From Candidatus Thorarchaeota archaeon (GTDB taxonomy: Archaea; Asgardarchaeota; Thorarchaeia; Thorarchaeales; Thorarchaeaceae): DNA of 64,000 nt. Positions 35,549 to 43,888 of this stretch are shown piece after piece (within the stretch, counting starts at the first letter, position 1; every line of letters begins with the position of its first letter). Position numbers and translations under genes: made by a program. The stretch is taken from assembly GCA_016840825.1 (NCBI GenBank), contig JAEORN010000151.1, positions 23,952 through 87,951 on the forward strand. The letters are read 5' to 3'. A model generated the notes under the pieces. It was not told the origin of the DNA. It saw only the letters and a list, made by a program, of their open reading frames with translations, and searched no databases.

Positions 35549-37810
35549 CTAGTTCTTTGCAGTGATCTGTCGGATGACCTCAGGTAGACTCCATTTCAGG
35601 TCAAGCTCGAGCGCTCCTTCCTCAGGCCCAGGACATCGTCGGACACAGGTTCGACAGCCCACACAGAGCCAGAGGTCTACTTCGATTGACCCAAAACCTG
35701 GTCTCTCACTATCTAAGGCAATCTTTGCAACAGGTTTGGCTGTCGCAAGATTCCTGACAGTTCTGTAGAATGCAGACTTGTTGACAGGCAGTAGGTCAAG
35801 CGCCTCATCGGAGAACTCGAAGAACTGAGGAATATCAATGGAGGGTCTTAGCTCAATCGCATGTTCTGGACAGGCAATCTCACACGATTTACACCCCAAG
35901 CATTTCGAATGGTCCCACTCAATGGTCCCAAATCCTAGCAAAGGTGCATACCCCATCATTCCTCTATACTCTTCAATTACAGTTGGGACATCTACATCCA
36001 TCAAATCGTCTATTGTGACCTTTGGACGTGTACTTGGAATTCTGGCTCGAGTACGGTAGCCCATAGCCACTGCAGACTTGATCTTCTCCTCTATTTTTGT
36101 CACTGTGTCCTTGGCTATTGGCGCCCCCTCAACCTCAATCTTCTCCATCTTATCACGTGCCTTTGAGAAGACGTCTAAGGAGTTCGTCAATCTTCCAATA
36201 GTGCCTGGCTGTAGATCGGCCATGATACCTGTAAGTTCTTTCTTTGCCTGCGCAATCTGCAAAGCAAGTGAGCTAACAGTCTGCACAGCGATCTCAGCCT
36301 CATTGAGGGTTCTTGGAACATCGTAGAGTATGTAGCCATGTGATTCGCCAGCTATGGTGAGAAGTTCATCACGCTTCATCCTGAGCAGATGTTGCAGTAT
36401 CCTATCTTGTGGAATATCTGTCTTCTCAGCCAAATCCTTGGCGGTCATCGCACCAAGCTCTCGAATCAAGATGAGTAATGTCCCTCGTTCAAGCTCATTA
36501 TTGAGATAGGAGTCCATTATACCCTTGTAGACCTCTTCGTCTAACTTCTCTCCATAGACATTGACTCCTGAAACCAGATAGGGACCCTTCTCCAAGGTAA
36601 TCTTTAGCCTGAATCTGGCAAAGGCTTCCAATCCTGCAGAGATTAACAAACGAAGCTCATCAGAGTCCTCACTCGCTTGAGAGCCAATCGCCGCCTCAGC
36701 AGCTTTCTCACCAATCTCATTAAGCACCTTCATAGGACCTGCTATTGCAGTTTCATCATATTCACCAAGAATTTGAAGACGATTGTACGCAGCATCCAAG
36801 TTCTTCAGAGAGCTCTCAACAGCATTCCTTGAATTGCCTTCTAGTGTCTTCAATACTCCGCGGAGCTGTTGTATCACACGCTTGAGAACCAACGTGCTAT
36901 CAGGAGCTTTTCCAATCACTCTCGCAAAGACTGGAGCATCACCATCGAGGCCTACCATCTCAACATCTCCGCGGCTAATCATACTGACTATCGCACCTTG
37001 GATGTCCTGCGGTGAGAAACCTGTTAGGTCCGCCATCTGAATCGCAGTCTTTGATCCCATCTTGTTCAATACGAACATGATTATTCCGCGTTGCAGTTCT
37101 ACGACCATATTTCCCTTTACCAGTGAACTATAGCGTACGTCATCTACTCTGTCCTCTCGCTTCGCTCGTTTCAATTGTGCAGCAACACGCAGGAATGGAC
37201 CGTATCTTGTCTTCGTACCGAGCTTCTGAAGCTTGTCCAATTGCTCATCGGCATCCGAGGACACATCTGAAACTATCTCTTTGAAGGAATCAGTTAGTGA
37301 ATCAAGCTCTTCCATAGCCTTTTCCTGTTCTGTCTTCGAGGTTTCTTCAAAGGCGGTGATTACAGTTAGTATATCTGAGGTGACTGTCGGTAGATTCTCA
37401 ACTATACTATCAATACTCACCGAAGATGTTTCAGCCACTTCTCTCTTAGTGGCCATTGAATCAAGAGATGCTTGAAGGGAATCTCTCAGCTTCGTAAGCG
37501 CTTGAGATTCCATATCCTCAAGTGCACTATCAAGATTAGAGATAGACTCGGTAAGGACTCCCTTGTCGGATATCAGCTTTGGTAGATTGACTTTCATAGA
37601 TATATCATAGAATCCTTGGAAGTATACCTCAGGAAATTCGAGGATATCTGAAACAAGCGGCTCGATCTCGCTCTTTAGGCTCGCAATCTCCTCATTGACC
37701 CTGCTTAGTGGAATAGCAGCTTCTTCTTTGAGTCCACCAAGGACAAGAATCATGTCCATCATTCTTTGTCTTTTTGGAGCTATCTCCTTAACGACTGCTC
37801 TCTTACTCAC
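35549..37810 (-). CDS. Coiled-coil / tandem winged-helix / 2x[4Fe-4S] ferredoxin protein
   Basis: Unusual 753-residue protein. The N-terminal about 200 residues are coiled coil. Two winged-helix-like segments follow: about 230-300 (GIIMFVLNKMGSKTAIQMAD) and about 445-505 (TLLILIRELGAMTAKDLAEK). Then comes a second coiled coil (about 510-600). The C terminus carries two 4Fe-4S motifs, CLGCKSCEIACPEH and CVGCRTCVRRCPGP, separated by a long insert. The GTG start (37810) overlaps the stop of the HdrA-MvhD gene (GTGA) and has GGAGGTGA just upstream; an ATG at 37828 is less likely. Gene order suggests an electron carrier or redox-responsive scaffold for the Hdr complex. DNA binding is possible but unproven. 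Confidence 0.85.
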   Translation of the reverse strand: MSKRAVVKEIAPKRQRMMDMILVLGGLKEEAAIPLSRVNEEIASLKSEIEPLVSDILEFPEVYFQGFYDISMKVNLPKLISDKGVLTESISNLDSALEDMESQALTKLRDSLQASLDSMATKREVAETSSVSIDSIVENLPTVTSDILTVITAFEETSKTEQEKAMEELDSLTDSFKEIVSDVSSDADEQLDKLQKLGTKTRYGPFLRVAAQLKRAKREDRVDDVRYSSLVKGNMVVELQRGIIMFVLNKMGSKTAIQMADLTGFSPQDIQGAIVSMISRGDVEMVGLDGDAPVFARVIGKAPDSTLVLKRVIQQLRGVLKTLEGNSRNAVESSLKNLDAAYNRLQILGEYDETAIAGPMKVLNEIGEKAAEAAIGSQASEDSDELRLLISAGLEAFARFRLKITLEKGPYLVSGVNVYGEKLDEEVYKGIMDSYLNNELERGTLLILIRELGAMTAKDLAEKTDIPQDRILQHLLRMKRDELLTIAGESHGYILYDVPRTLNEAEIAVQTVSSLALQIAQAKKELTGIMADLQPGTIGRLTNSLDVFSKARDKMEKIEVEGAPIAKDTVTKIEEKIKSAVAMGYRTRARIPSTRPKVTIDDLMDVDVPTVIEEYRGMMGYAPLLGFGTIEWDHSKCLGCKSCEIACPEHAIELRPSIDIPQFFEFSDEALDLLPVNKSAFYRTVRNLATAKPVAKIALDSERPGFGSIEVDLWLCVGCRTCVRRCPGPEEGALELDLKWSLPEVIRQITAKN

Positions 37811-39972
37811 TTGCTCACCTCCGCCCATTTACCAGCAGTGCCTTCATGCACTGGTGTTGGTCCAAGCTCCCGTGCTCGCTTTGTCATCTCTTTGATAGCA
37901 TTGGTGAATCTCTGAGGTTCAGCACTATACATTCTAAACATATCTACCCGTTCGCCTTTCCATCCTATTGCCCTCAGGATATCCTTAGCTACATCCACCT
38001 GAACTTGAGCAATTTCATTTCCAGTCCCACCTACATGGCAGCGATTGGTTTCGCAGGCTGCAATCATGACCGTACTTGCTCCGCTCTCAAGTGCCTTGAG
38101 AATGTCTATGATACTAACGCGTCCAGCACAGGGAACCGGAATCAATCGAGTGCTAGAAGAATACTCCATCCTTCTAGTTCCAACGATATCTATGGTAGAC
38201 ACAGCACACTCTTCACAATAGAAGCAGAGTGAGATTGGATCTTCTGGGCCTGCACCATTCAACGTCGCTTCAATCTGGGCCCAAAGCTGATCATTGCTGA
38301 TGAAATTAAGCTGTGTCGCACCTGAAGGACAAAGACTTTGACAGACTCCACACGCATGACAGTTGAGAGTGTCAATTGCCGCTTTAAAGATGAATTTCTG
38401 GTCTTCATCAAGCTCCTCTGCCTCGGTCTGTTCAATCATCAATGGAACTCCGCGTGGACATTGTTGGGCACATAGACTACAGCCAACGCAATCATCAACA
38501 TTCAAAACAGCACCACGTGCAAGAGATTCAATCTTCCCCCCTTGCAGCTCATTGTGAAGCATCAAAGAAGCAGCTTGAGCATCAGTGACCGATTCAAAGA
38601 CAAATTGAGGTCGTGTGACAGCACCTACAGCGAAAACTCCTCTTCTTCTAGTTTCATTTCTACGAAGTTTGCCATAAAGTTCCTTGATATGACCATCATC
38701 TTCAAGGACATAACCAAGGGTTTCAGACATCTCTGCAAGTCCATCTGAGGGCAAGACAGCTGTTGATAGTACAAATAGGTCCGTAGGAATCTCAAAGTAC
38801 TGGTCCAAAAGTGAGTCGTATATCTTCACATAGGTCTGTCCTTCCTTTTCCCAGACCATACTAATGCGTCCGCGAATGAAATCTACTCCCATATCTCTTG
38901 ACTTCTTATAGATCATCTCGTTCTCAAATGGAACTCTAATATCCATGTAGACAACTCGTACATGTGCGTCAGGTATCTGTTCTTTGACCTCTATAGCATT
39001 ATCAATGGCAAATGTACAGCAGAGCTTGCTACAATCTCGCTTGTAGTCCTCTGATCTACTTCCCACGCATTGAACCATGACCACTTCTTTGATGTCCTCA
39101 CCATTCGACGGTTTCTTGATATCTCCTGATGTAAGCATCTGAGAAAGTTCGTATTGAGTGACAACATCAGGATTCTTGCCATATCGATATTCTTCCATTT
39201 GAACAGGCTTGAATTCCTTAAAACCTGTGGCCATTACCACTGCGGATGTAGGCAATGAGGCATCTTCCCCATTCGTCATATAATGGACCGTAAAATTACC
39301 CATTTCCCCTTCGAAGAACTTCACCCGAGTATTCAGCATCACAGTGATATTCTTATCACTCTCTACAGCTTCAAGTCGCCCCTTCAGAATCTCACTTCCT
39401 GCTTTTCCTGTAGGGGCAACGATAGGCAGATTCAGTACATGCCCACCAAGTTTGTCAGTTAATTCAATGAGAGTGACTTCATATCCAAGGTTGCTTAAAC
39501 TAATTGAAGTTTCTAATCCTGCTATTCCGCCACCAATCACAGTGACGTGGTTTTTGACATCTTTTCGTTCAATCTGCAAAAGCTGTGAGCTACTCGATGC
39601 AGCAACACAACCCCCAATCATATTTAGTGACTTCTTAGTAGCCGCCGCCATATCACTATGTACCCAAGCCGAGTGTTCCCGAATATTCACATAACGAATC
39701 TTTGATGGATCTACATTCTTACTTCTCAAATAAGCATCGATTCTTGGCTGTATCTTCTGATTAGTACAGGCGGCAATAACAAGATGGCCATCATTCTTGT
39801 TTACCAAATCAACAATGGCATCAAGCCCATCTGGTTGACAACATGTATCATGGACAACTACAGATGAAACAAGCTCATTCTTTTCAAGATTCGATGACAG
39901 GAGGTCATAGTCCAGTCCAAGTTGCTTACCACAAGTACATAGAATTACAGATGATTTTACACTGTCTGTCAT
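37807..39972 (-). CDS. hdrA: HdrA-like flavoprotein fused to an MvhD domain
   Basis: Electron-bifurcating heterodisulfide reductase subunit A type. Order: N-terminal HdrA domain with VILCTCGK, FAD-binding VTVIGGGIAGLETSISLS, the HdrA signature VQCVGSR followed by CSKLCC, two ferredoxin motifs (CVGCSLCAQQCP and CHACGVCQSLCP), and a C-terminal MvhD-like domain with CFYCEEC, PCAGR and CETNRCH. In methanogens MvhD links hydrogenase to HdrA; no hydrogenase subunit is seen here, so the fused domain must take electrons from or give them to another partner. ATG 39972 has an AGGAGG sequence upstream; an earlier in-frame start would overlap the preceding gene by 50 bases. Confidence 0.93.
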   Translation of the reverse strand: MTDSVKSSVILCTCGKQLGLDYDLLSSNLEKNELVSSVVVHDTCCQPDGLDAIVDLVNKNDGHLVIAACTNQKIQPRIDAYLRSKNVDPSKIRYVNIREHSAWVHSDMAAATKKSLNMIGGCVAASSSSQLLQIERKDVKNHVTVIGGGIAGLETSISLSNLGYEVTLIELTDKLGGHVLNLPIVAPTGKAGSEILKGRLEAVESDKNITVMLNTRVKFFEGEMGNFTVHYMTNGEDASLPTSAVVMATGFKEFKPVQMEEYRYGKNPDVVTQYELSQMLTSGDIKKPSNGEDIKEVVMVQCVGSRSEDYKRDCSKLCCTFAIDNAIEVKEQIPDAHVRVVYMDIRVPFENEMIYKKSRDMGVDFIRGRISMVWEKEGQTYVKIYDSLLDQYFEIPTDLFVLSTAVLPSDGLAEMSETLGYVLEDDGHIKELYGKLRRNETRRRGVFAVGAVTRPQFVFESVTDAQAASLMLHNELQGGKIESLARGAVLNVDDCVGCSLCAQQCPRGVPLMIEQTEAEELDEDQKFIFKAAIDTLNCHACGVCQSLCPSGATQLNFISNDQLWAQIEATLNGAGPEDPISLCFYCEECAVSTIDIVGTRRMEYSSSTRLIPVPCAGRVSIIDILKALESGASTVMIAACETNRCHVGGTGNEIAQVQVDVAKDILRAIGWKGERVDMFRMYSAEPQRFTNAIKEMTKRARELGPTPVHEGTAGKWAEVSK

Positions 39973-39976
39973 CCAA

Positions 39977-41227
39977 TCACTTCCTCCTCTGAAGAATCTT
40001 TGACACCACAGCTCTAGCTTGTGTGACACTTTCCGGAACTTCTGCAGGCCCTAATGCAGTACCACAGGCATAGACATGCTCTCCAACAACAATCTCTTCC
40101 TCTGATGAGAGATCCTCTGGTGCAATGAAGCCACTTGCATTCTTCAATCCTAATGCATTGATGATAACATCTCCACCCTCTGGTGGTTCTAATGCAGACG
40201 ATAACACAAACAAGTCAATATTGAATCTCAAATACTTGTCAAGTAATGAGTCGTATACCACAACATCAAGTGTATTCTCGTCATGAGGCTCTACTCGAGT
40301 TATGCGGCCTCGAATGAAATTGACCCCGTTCTCTCTCGCATCTCTATAATATCGCTCGTGTCTGTCATAAGTACGGATGTCCATGTATACCACACTGACA
40401 TTCACATTATCCCGTTCTTGAGCAAGGATGTTCGCATGTTTCAGTGCGAAGATACAACAAATCTTGGAGCAATAGGGATAGTAATTCTCATCTCTGCTAC
40501 CCACGCATTGAACCATCATTACCTGCTTGGCAGGACTCCCATCAGATGGACGAATGAGGACCCCATCTGATTTTCCATTGGGATCAATGATTTGTGCCAG
40601 TTCTAGTTGTGTAATGATGTTTGGATGTTTTCCATATCCATACTCATCTATAGAAGTAGGACGCATCTCATGGTAGCCAGTTGCAACGATGATATCAGAA
40701 ACCCTGACAATTTCTTCAGTAGACTGAGCACCTAGGTCTATTGCTTTGGTCGGGCATTCTTCCTCAGCTGCTTTTGCACCTTCATCACTTTTCTCTGAAT
40801 CATAAGTTACTGCTTGAGGCTGACATTGTGGAGAGATAAGTGAGAACGCTGATGATTTTTCTATACACAATCCACACATTATACACTTCTTGCTATCCAC
40901 ATATTGTGGACCAATCTTAATAGTAACATCAAATTCTCCTGGTTTTCCTGACATCTCTGTGACGTGTGAATTAATCTTCAAATCTATATTTGGCTGGTCT
41001 ATCAATGCACTTCGATAGAAGCACTTTCTAATTCCGGGTCGCCAACGATTACCTTCGAAACAATAGAAGCAATCGTCCGTCGGGAATGCCTTGTAGAGAT
41101 CCAGTGCATTTCCTCCAACTGTTGGCAGTCTTTCTACAACTATGACCTTGACCCCTGAATCAGCCAGCTCCACTGCTGCAGTAAGTCCAGCGACTCCTGC
41201 ACCTATGATAAGGACCGAATCAGACAC
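39977..41227 (-). CDS. Short HdrA paralogue (FAD-binding, no C-terminal ferredoxins)
   Basis: A 416-residue HdrA-family flavoprotein. It starts directly at the FAD fold (VLIIGAGVAGLTAAVELA), contains an inserted ferredoxin-like Cys cluster (CIMCGLC, with a later Cys in EECPTKA), and keeps the VQCVGSR / CSKICC signature. It lacks both the N-terminal HdrA domain and the C-terminal double ferredoxin of the neighbouring HdrA-MvhD. The two HdrA proteins probably form one complex. The GTG start has GAGGTGA upstream and lies 12 bases after the hdrB stop. Confidence 0.9.
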   Translation of the reverse strand: MSDSVLIIGAGVAGLTAAVELADSGVKVIVVERLPTVGGNALDLYKAFPTDDCFYCFEGNRWRPGIRKCFYRSALIDQPNIDLKINSHVTEMSGKPGEFDVTIKIGPQYVDSKKCIMCGLCIEKSSAFSLISPQCQPQAVTYDSEKSDEGAKAAEEECPTKAIDLGAQSTEEIVRVSDIIVATGYHEMRPTSIDEYGYGKHPNIITQLELAQIIDPNGKSDGVLIRPSDGSPAKQVMMVQCVGSRDENYYPYCSKICCIFALKHANILAQERDNVNVSVVYMDIRTYDRHERYYRDARENGVNFIRGRITRVEPHDENTLDVVVYDSLLDKYLRFNIDLFVLSSALEPPEGGDVIINALGLKNASGFIAPEDLSSEEEIVVGEHVYACGTALGPAEVPESVTQARAVVSKILQRRK

Positions 41228-41239
41228 TACTCAATCACC

Positions 41240-42106
41240 TCATCCTGTCAAATGGTCCAAAATCGGATCTGCTGCAACACGATTCATAGAGAGTCCTACT
41301 GTATCCTCATCAAGCCCCATGGCCAGACCAAGAATCTGTGGATATAGGAGAACAGGAAGATTGTATTCTTCCCCATAGGAGTCTTTCAGTCCTAGTTGTT
41401 GTAAGTCAAGTTGATTTCCACATGCTGGACAGACAACTGTCACAAACTCTGCTCCAGATTCTTTCATTGACTTGAGCTTATCACGTGCCAATCTAATCGC
41501 AATCGCTTCATTTACAGGCAGTACTGTCGCACCGCAACATTGTTTCCATAAAGGATAGTCTATTGGGGTTGCCCCTGTGACCCTTACTAGTTCTTGTAGA
41601 ATCTCTGGAGTAAACTCAGTCACATCTTGAGGTCTGAGAACATGGCAACCATAGTGGATTGCTATACCAACCCCATCCAATGGCCTGGTAATCTTCTTTC
41701 GAATCTCCTCTATTCCGATATCCGTATAAAGTGCCTCAACGAAATGTCGTGGTTTTGATATACCCTTAAACTCCAACCCTTCTTTCTTTAGTACATCATT
41801 GACTTTCTTCAGATAATCCTCATCATGCTTTAGGAAATGATATGCATCCTTCAATGATGCAAAACAACCATTGCATGGAGTTACGATATCATGTCCATTT
41901 CTCTCTGCAATAGCCAGAGTCCTTGCGTTAACGGTGAGCCACCCAAAATGATCTATGGCTCGTAGATTTGGACTACCACAACAAGCCACTCCTTCTAAGT
42001 ACTCAAGCTCCATGCCGAAGGCTTCTGCTACTTTCATCATAGCTGCTTCGTAGTTTGGATAGTTTGCAGGTACACTGCATCCCATATAGAGATTGTATGC
42101 TGGCAT
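41240..42106 (-). CDS. hdrB: Heterodisulfide reductase subunit B-like protein
   Basis: HdrB binds two non-cubane Fe-S clusters through CCG domains. Both are visible: ACCGSPNLRA with the earlier CSVP Cys and the following CNGC, then the second set HYGCHVLRP, QCCGAT and CPACG. The 288 residues match HdrB. In methanogens it reduces CoM-S-S-CoB; in an Asgard archaeon the disulfide or other acceptor is unknown. The start directly abuts the hdrC stop. Confidence 0.93.
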   Translation of the reverse strand: MPAYNLYMGCSVPANYPNYEAAMMKVAEAFGMELEYLEGVACCGSPNLRAIDHFGWLTVNARTLAIAERNGHDIVTPCNGCFASLKDAYHFLKHDEDYLKKVNDVLKKEGLEFKGISKPRHFVEALYTDIGIEEIRKKITRPLDGVGIAIHYGCHVLRPQDVTEFTPEILQELVRVTGATPIDYPLWKQCCGATVLPVNEAIAIRLARDKLKSMKESGAEFVTVVCPACGNQLDLQQLGLKDSYGEEYNLPVLLYPQILGLAMGLDEDTVGLSMNRVAADPILDHLTG

Positions 42107-42649
42107 CTATTTTTCGCCTCCAACAATTCGCCCAGTTCGGGTTTCCTTTATGATGGACTTAATTGCATCAGCATCGAGTCCTGGTACTGCAGGTTCGAGT
42201 CCCATATCCTCTCTTTCCCAATCAGCTGTGACTTCATAGAGCTGACCTTTTGCTATCAACTCCTTTGCAAGATTCACGATATTATCTGGTATTTTTCCTT
42301 CTTCAGCAGCTAGATTCTTGCAGTCGAAGAAGATGTCAGTAACTCGTACTTTCTGAGGGCATCTTTCTTGACATTGAAAGCATGTCAAGCATAGCCAAAT
42401 CTCCTCTGAAGAAAGCACTTCTTCACGCATGCCGAGTATTATCATTCGGATAAGCTGATGTGGTTTGTATTTCCACACATTGGCTATTGGACAAGCAGCT
42501 GTACATGTCGAGCATGCAAAGCAAGCATTCAATTCGCCACCATCTGGCATACTCTTAATCTCATCACGGAACCCAGAATCGAGTTTTGACATATCAATGG
42601 GATCAACCAGAACTGCCGGCGGTCCGGCTTTTTCATCTATTTCGGTCAT
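42107..42649 (-). CDS. hdrC: Heterodisulfide reductase subunit C-like ferredoxin
   Basis: A soluble protein of about 180 residues with two 4Fe-4S motifs: CFACSTCTAACP and CLTCFQCQERCP. It passes electrons from HdrA to HdrB and heads the leftward hdrC-hdrB-hdrA2-hdrA/mvhD run. A TTG two codons upstream (42655) is possible; ATG 42649 has GGTGG at a better distance. Confidence 0.93.
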   Translation of the reverse strand: MTEIDEKAGPPAVLVDPIDMSKLDSGFRDEIKSMPDGGELNACFACSTCTAACPIANVWKYKPHQLIRMIILGMREEVLSSEEIWLCLTCFQCQERCPQKVRVTDIFFDCKNLAAEEGKIPDNIVNLAKELIAKGQLYEVTADWEREDMGLEPAVPGLDADAIKSIIKETRTGRIVGGEK

Positions 42650-42659
42650 GACCAATTAC

Positions 42660-42675
42660 CACCAATTTTTTGGTG
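42660..42675 (-). promoter_or_regulatory. Hairpin in the hdr leader
   Basis: CACCAA (42660-42665) and TTGGTG (42670-42675) form a perfect 6-bp stem with a 4-base loop. It lies in the short leader between the predicted transcription start and hdrC, overlapping its ribosome-binding region. It could be an operator or a translation control element. Confidence 0.35.
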
Positions 42676-42708
42676 AAAGGGCTGGATGATTGAGCAAAAA
42701 TGCATCCC

Positions 42709-42717
42709 ATATTAAAA
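42709..42717 (-). promoter_or_regulatory. TATA box of the hdr operon
   Basis: Read leftward, AACTTTTAATATGGG contains TTTTAATAT. A transcript would begin near 42687, about 38 bases before hdrC. Pattern only, but it is the best promoter-like element between the replication cluster and the hdr genes. Confidence 0.45.
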
Positions 42718-42727
42718 GTTTGCAGAA

Positions 42728-42919
42728 TCAGACTTCTTCAAGTCCTCGGCTATTTACCAATAGGAGAATTCCCAAAATCCCTAAAATTACCAAGGTTTCA
42801 TAGAGGATAATGCTTACAATCCCTTCACCAGATAATGGATAGATAAAGCCGCCAGTAATTCCTAATGAAATAGCAACTATCCCTATGATAATCAAGATGT
42901 ACTGTCGACTTGAGAACAT
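42728..42919 (-). CDS. Small two-helix membrane protein
   Basis: A 63-residue protein with two hydrophobic helices (ILIIIGIVAISLGITGGFIY and IVSIILYETLVILGILGILL) and a short charged tail. Not recognised. It lies between the Gins51-side genes and hdrC on the same strand. The hydrophobic pattern and tight spacing support a real gene. Confidence 0.6.
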   Translation of the reverse strand: MFSSRQYILIIIGIVAISLGITGGFIYPLSGEGIVSIILYETLVILGILGILLLVNSRGLEEV

Positions 42920-42964
42920 ACTTTCCCTTTTGAGGCACTACCACTTAGAGCTTTCTGTTTTGCT

Positions 42965-43252
42965 TCATTTCTCTCCAATTTGATTCAGTAATGCATCAAG
43001 ATCTCTAATTAGCTGTGCACTTGAAGCAGAAGTCCTCTTTCTTATCTGACCAACTAGATTGAGGACATATCCTTGAAGTTCCTTCGGAGACCCCTGAAGA
43101 GCTGATAGTGTTTGTTGCTCTCCATTGACTAGACGGAATATACTTGTCATAGCAATAACCAATTTCTCAAAAGATTCATCGATTGATAGTTGTTCAGATT
43201 GTATTGACTCCGATATCTTATTGAGCTGGGTTTTGATGGATTCTATATCCAT
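42965..43252 (-). CDS. Unknown small helical protein next to Gins51
   Basis: A 95-residue, all-helical, charged protein with no cysteines and no recognised family. Its ATG follows the GINS stop without a gap, so it is co-translated with Gins51 and may be an accessory replication factor; that is inference from position. Confidence 0.68.
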   Translation of the reverse strand: MDIESIKTQLNKISESIQSEQLSIDESFEKLVIAMTSIFRLVNGEQQTLSALQGSPKELQGYVLNLVGQIRKRTSASSAQLIRDLDALLNQIGEK

Positions 43253-43888
43253 CTAGTCACCACCATTGCTTTTTGTTGGCATAACCCTCTCAGCAGTTCC
43301 ATCGTTAAGCCAAATCTTTGCATTAGCCGTCGGAATTGTTGCTATGTCTTCCTTTGCGAAGGGTCCATATACGATCTCATCAAGACCCATGACCGCATCG
43401 TTAACTGGACGTAAGAATCTGACCATCACGTATTCCATGGTCCCATCATCAGTGGATAGTTCCTGCTTTACTTTTTCATCGGTTTTCTTTGCTTTGGTCT
43501 TGGTAATCGTAGGAGATGGCTTACCTGTTAGCACCTCTTTTATGAAATCTCTATGGCTTTCTGCTCCTCGAAGTAGTCTATTGTAGAACTCCTCTTCTGC
43601 AAGAGTCATTCTACCTGTTATTTTCTCATCAGTAAAGACACTTCTCAGAATCTTGTTTCTCCTAATCATGAGTAGGTCCTTTATCATGAATTCGACATTA
43701 ACTCCTTCATTTTGCAAGAGTTCAACCTGAAGTGTATCATCAGATGGCGTTTCTGCAAGGCTTTGTCGAAGATTCGACAAATATGCTATCATTTTGCTTA
43801 ACTTAAGATCTTCAAGACTGTTGAGTTTCTTGCTACTCTTCTCTTCTTGCCATAGCGCTTGAATCTCATCATAACCAATTTCACTCAA
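43253..43888 (-). CDS. GINS complex subunit Gins51
   Basis: The N-terminal helical A domain (about residues 1-125) has an IRRNKILR core and the MTLAEEEFYNRLL helix. A linker rich in K/T/E follows, and then a C-terminal B domain (about 150-205) with VMVRFLRPVNDAVMGLDEIV and FAKEDIATIP. The A-then-B order is that of Gins51 (Sld5/Psf1-like). It overlaps the end of the primase gene by 8 bases and is part of the PCNA-PriS-GINS cluster. Confidence 0.85.
   Translation of the reverse strand: MSEIGYDEIQALWQEEKSSKKLNSLEDLKLSKMIAYLSNLRQSLAETPSDDTLQVELLQNEGVNVEFMIKDLLMIRRNKILRSVFTDEKITGRMTLAEEEFYNRLLRGAESHRDFIKEVLTGKPSPTITKTKAKKTDEKVKQELSTDDGTMEYVMVRFLRPVNDAVMGLDEIVYGPFAKEDIATIPTANAKIWLNDGTAERVMPTKSNGGD

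Noticed and set aside
37807..40029. Longer HdrA start at 40029
   Set aside because: It would overlap the upstream HdrA paralogue by more than 50 bases; ATG 39972 has a strong ribosome-binding sequence and begins at the family N terminus.
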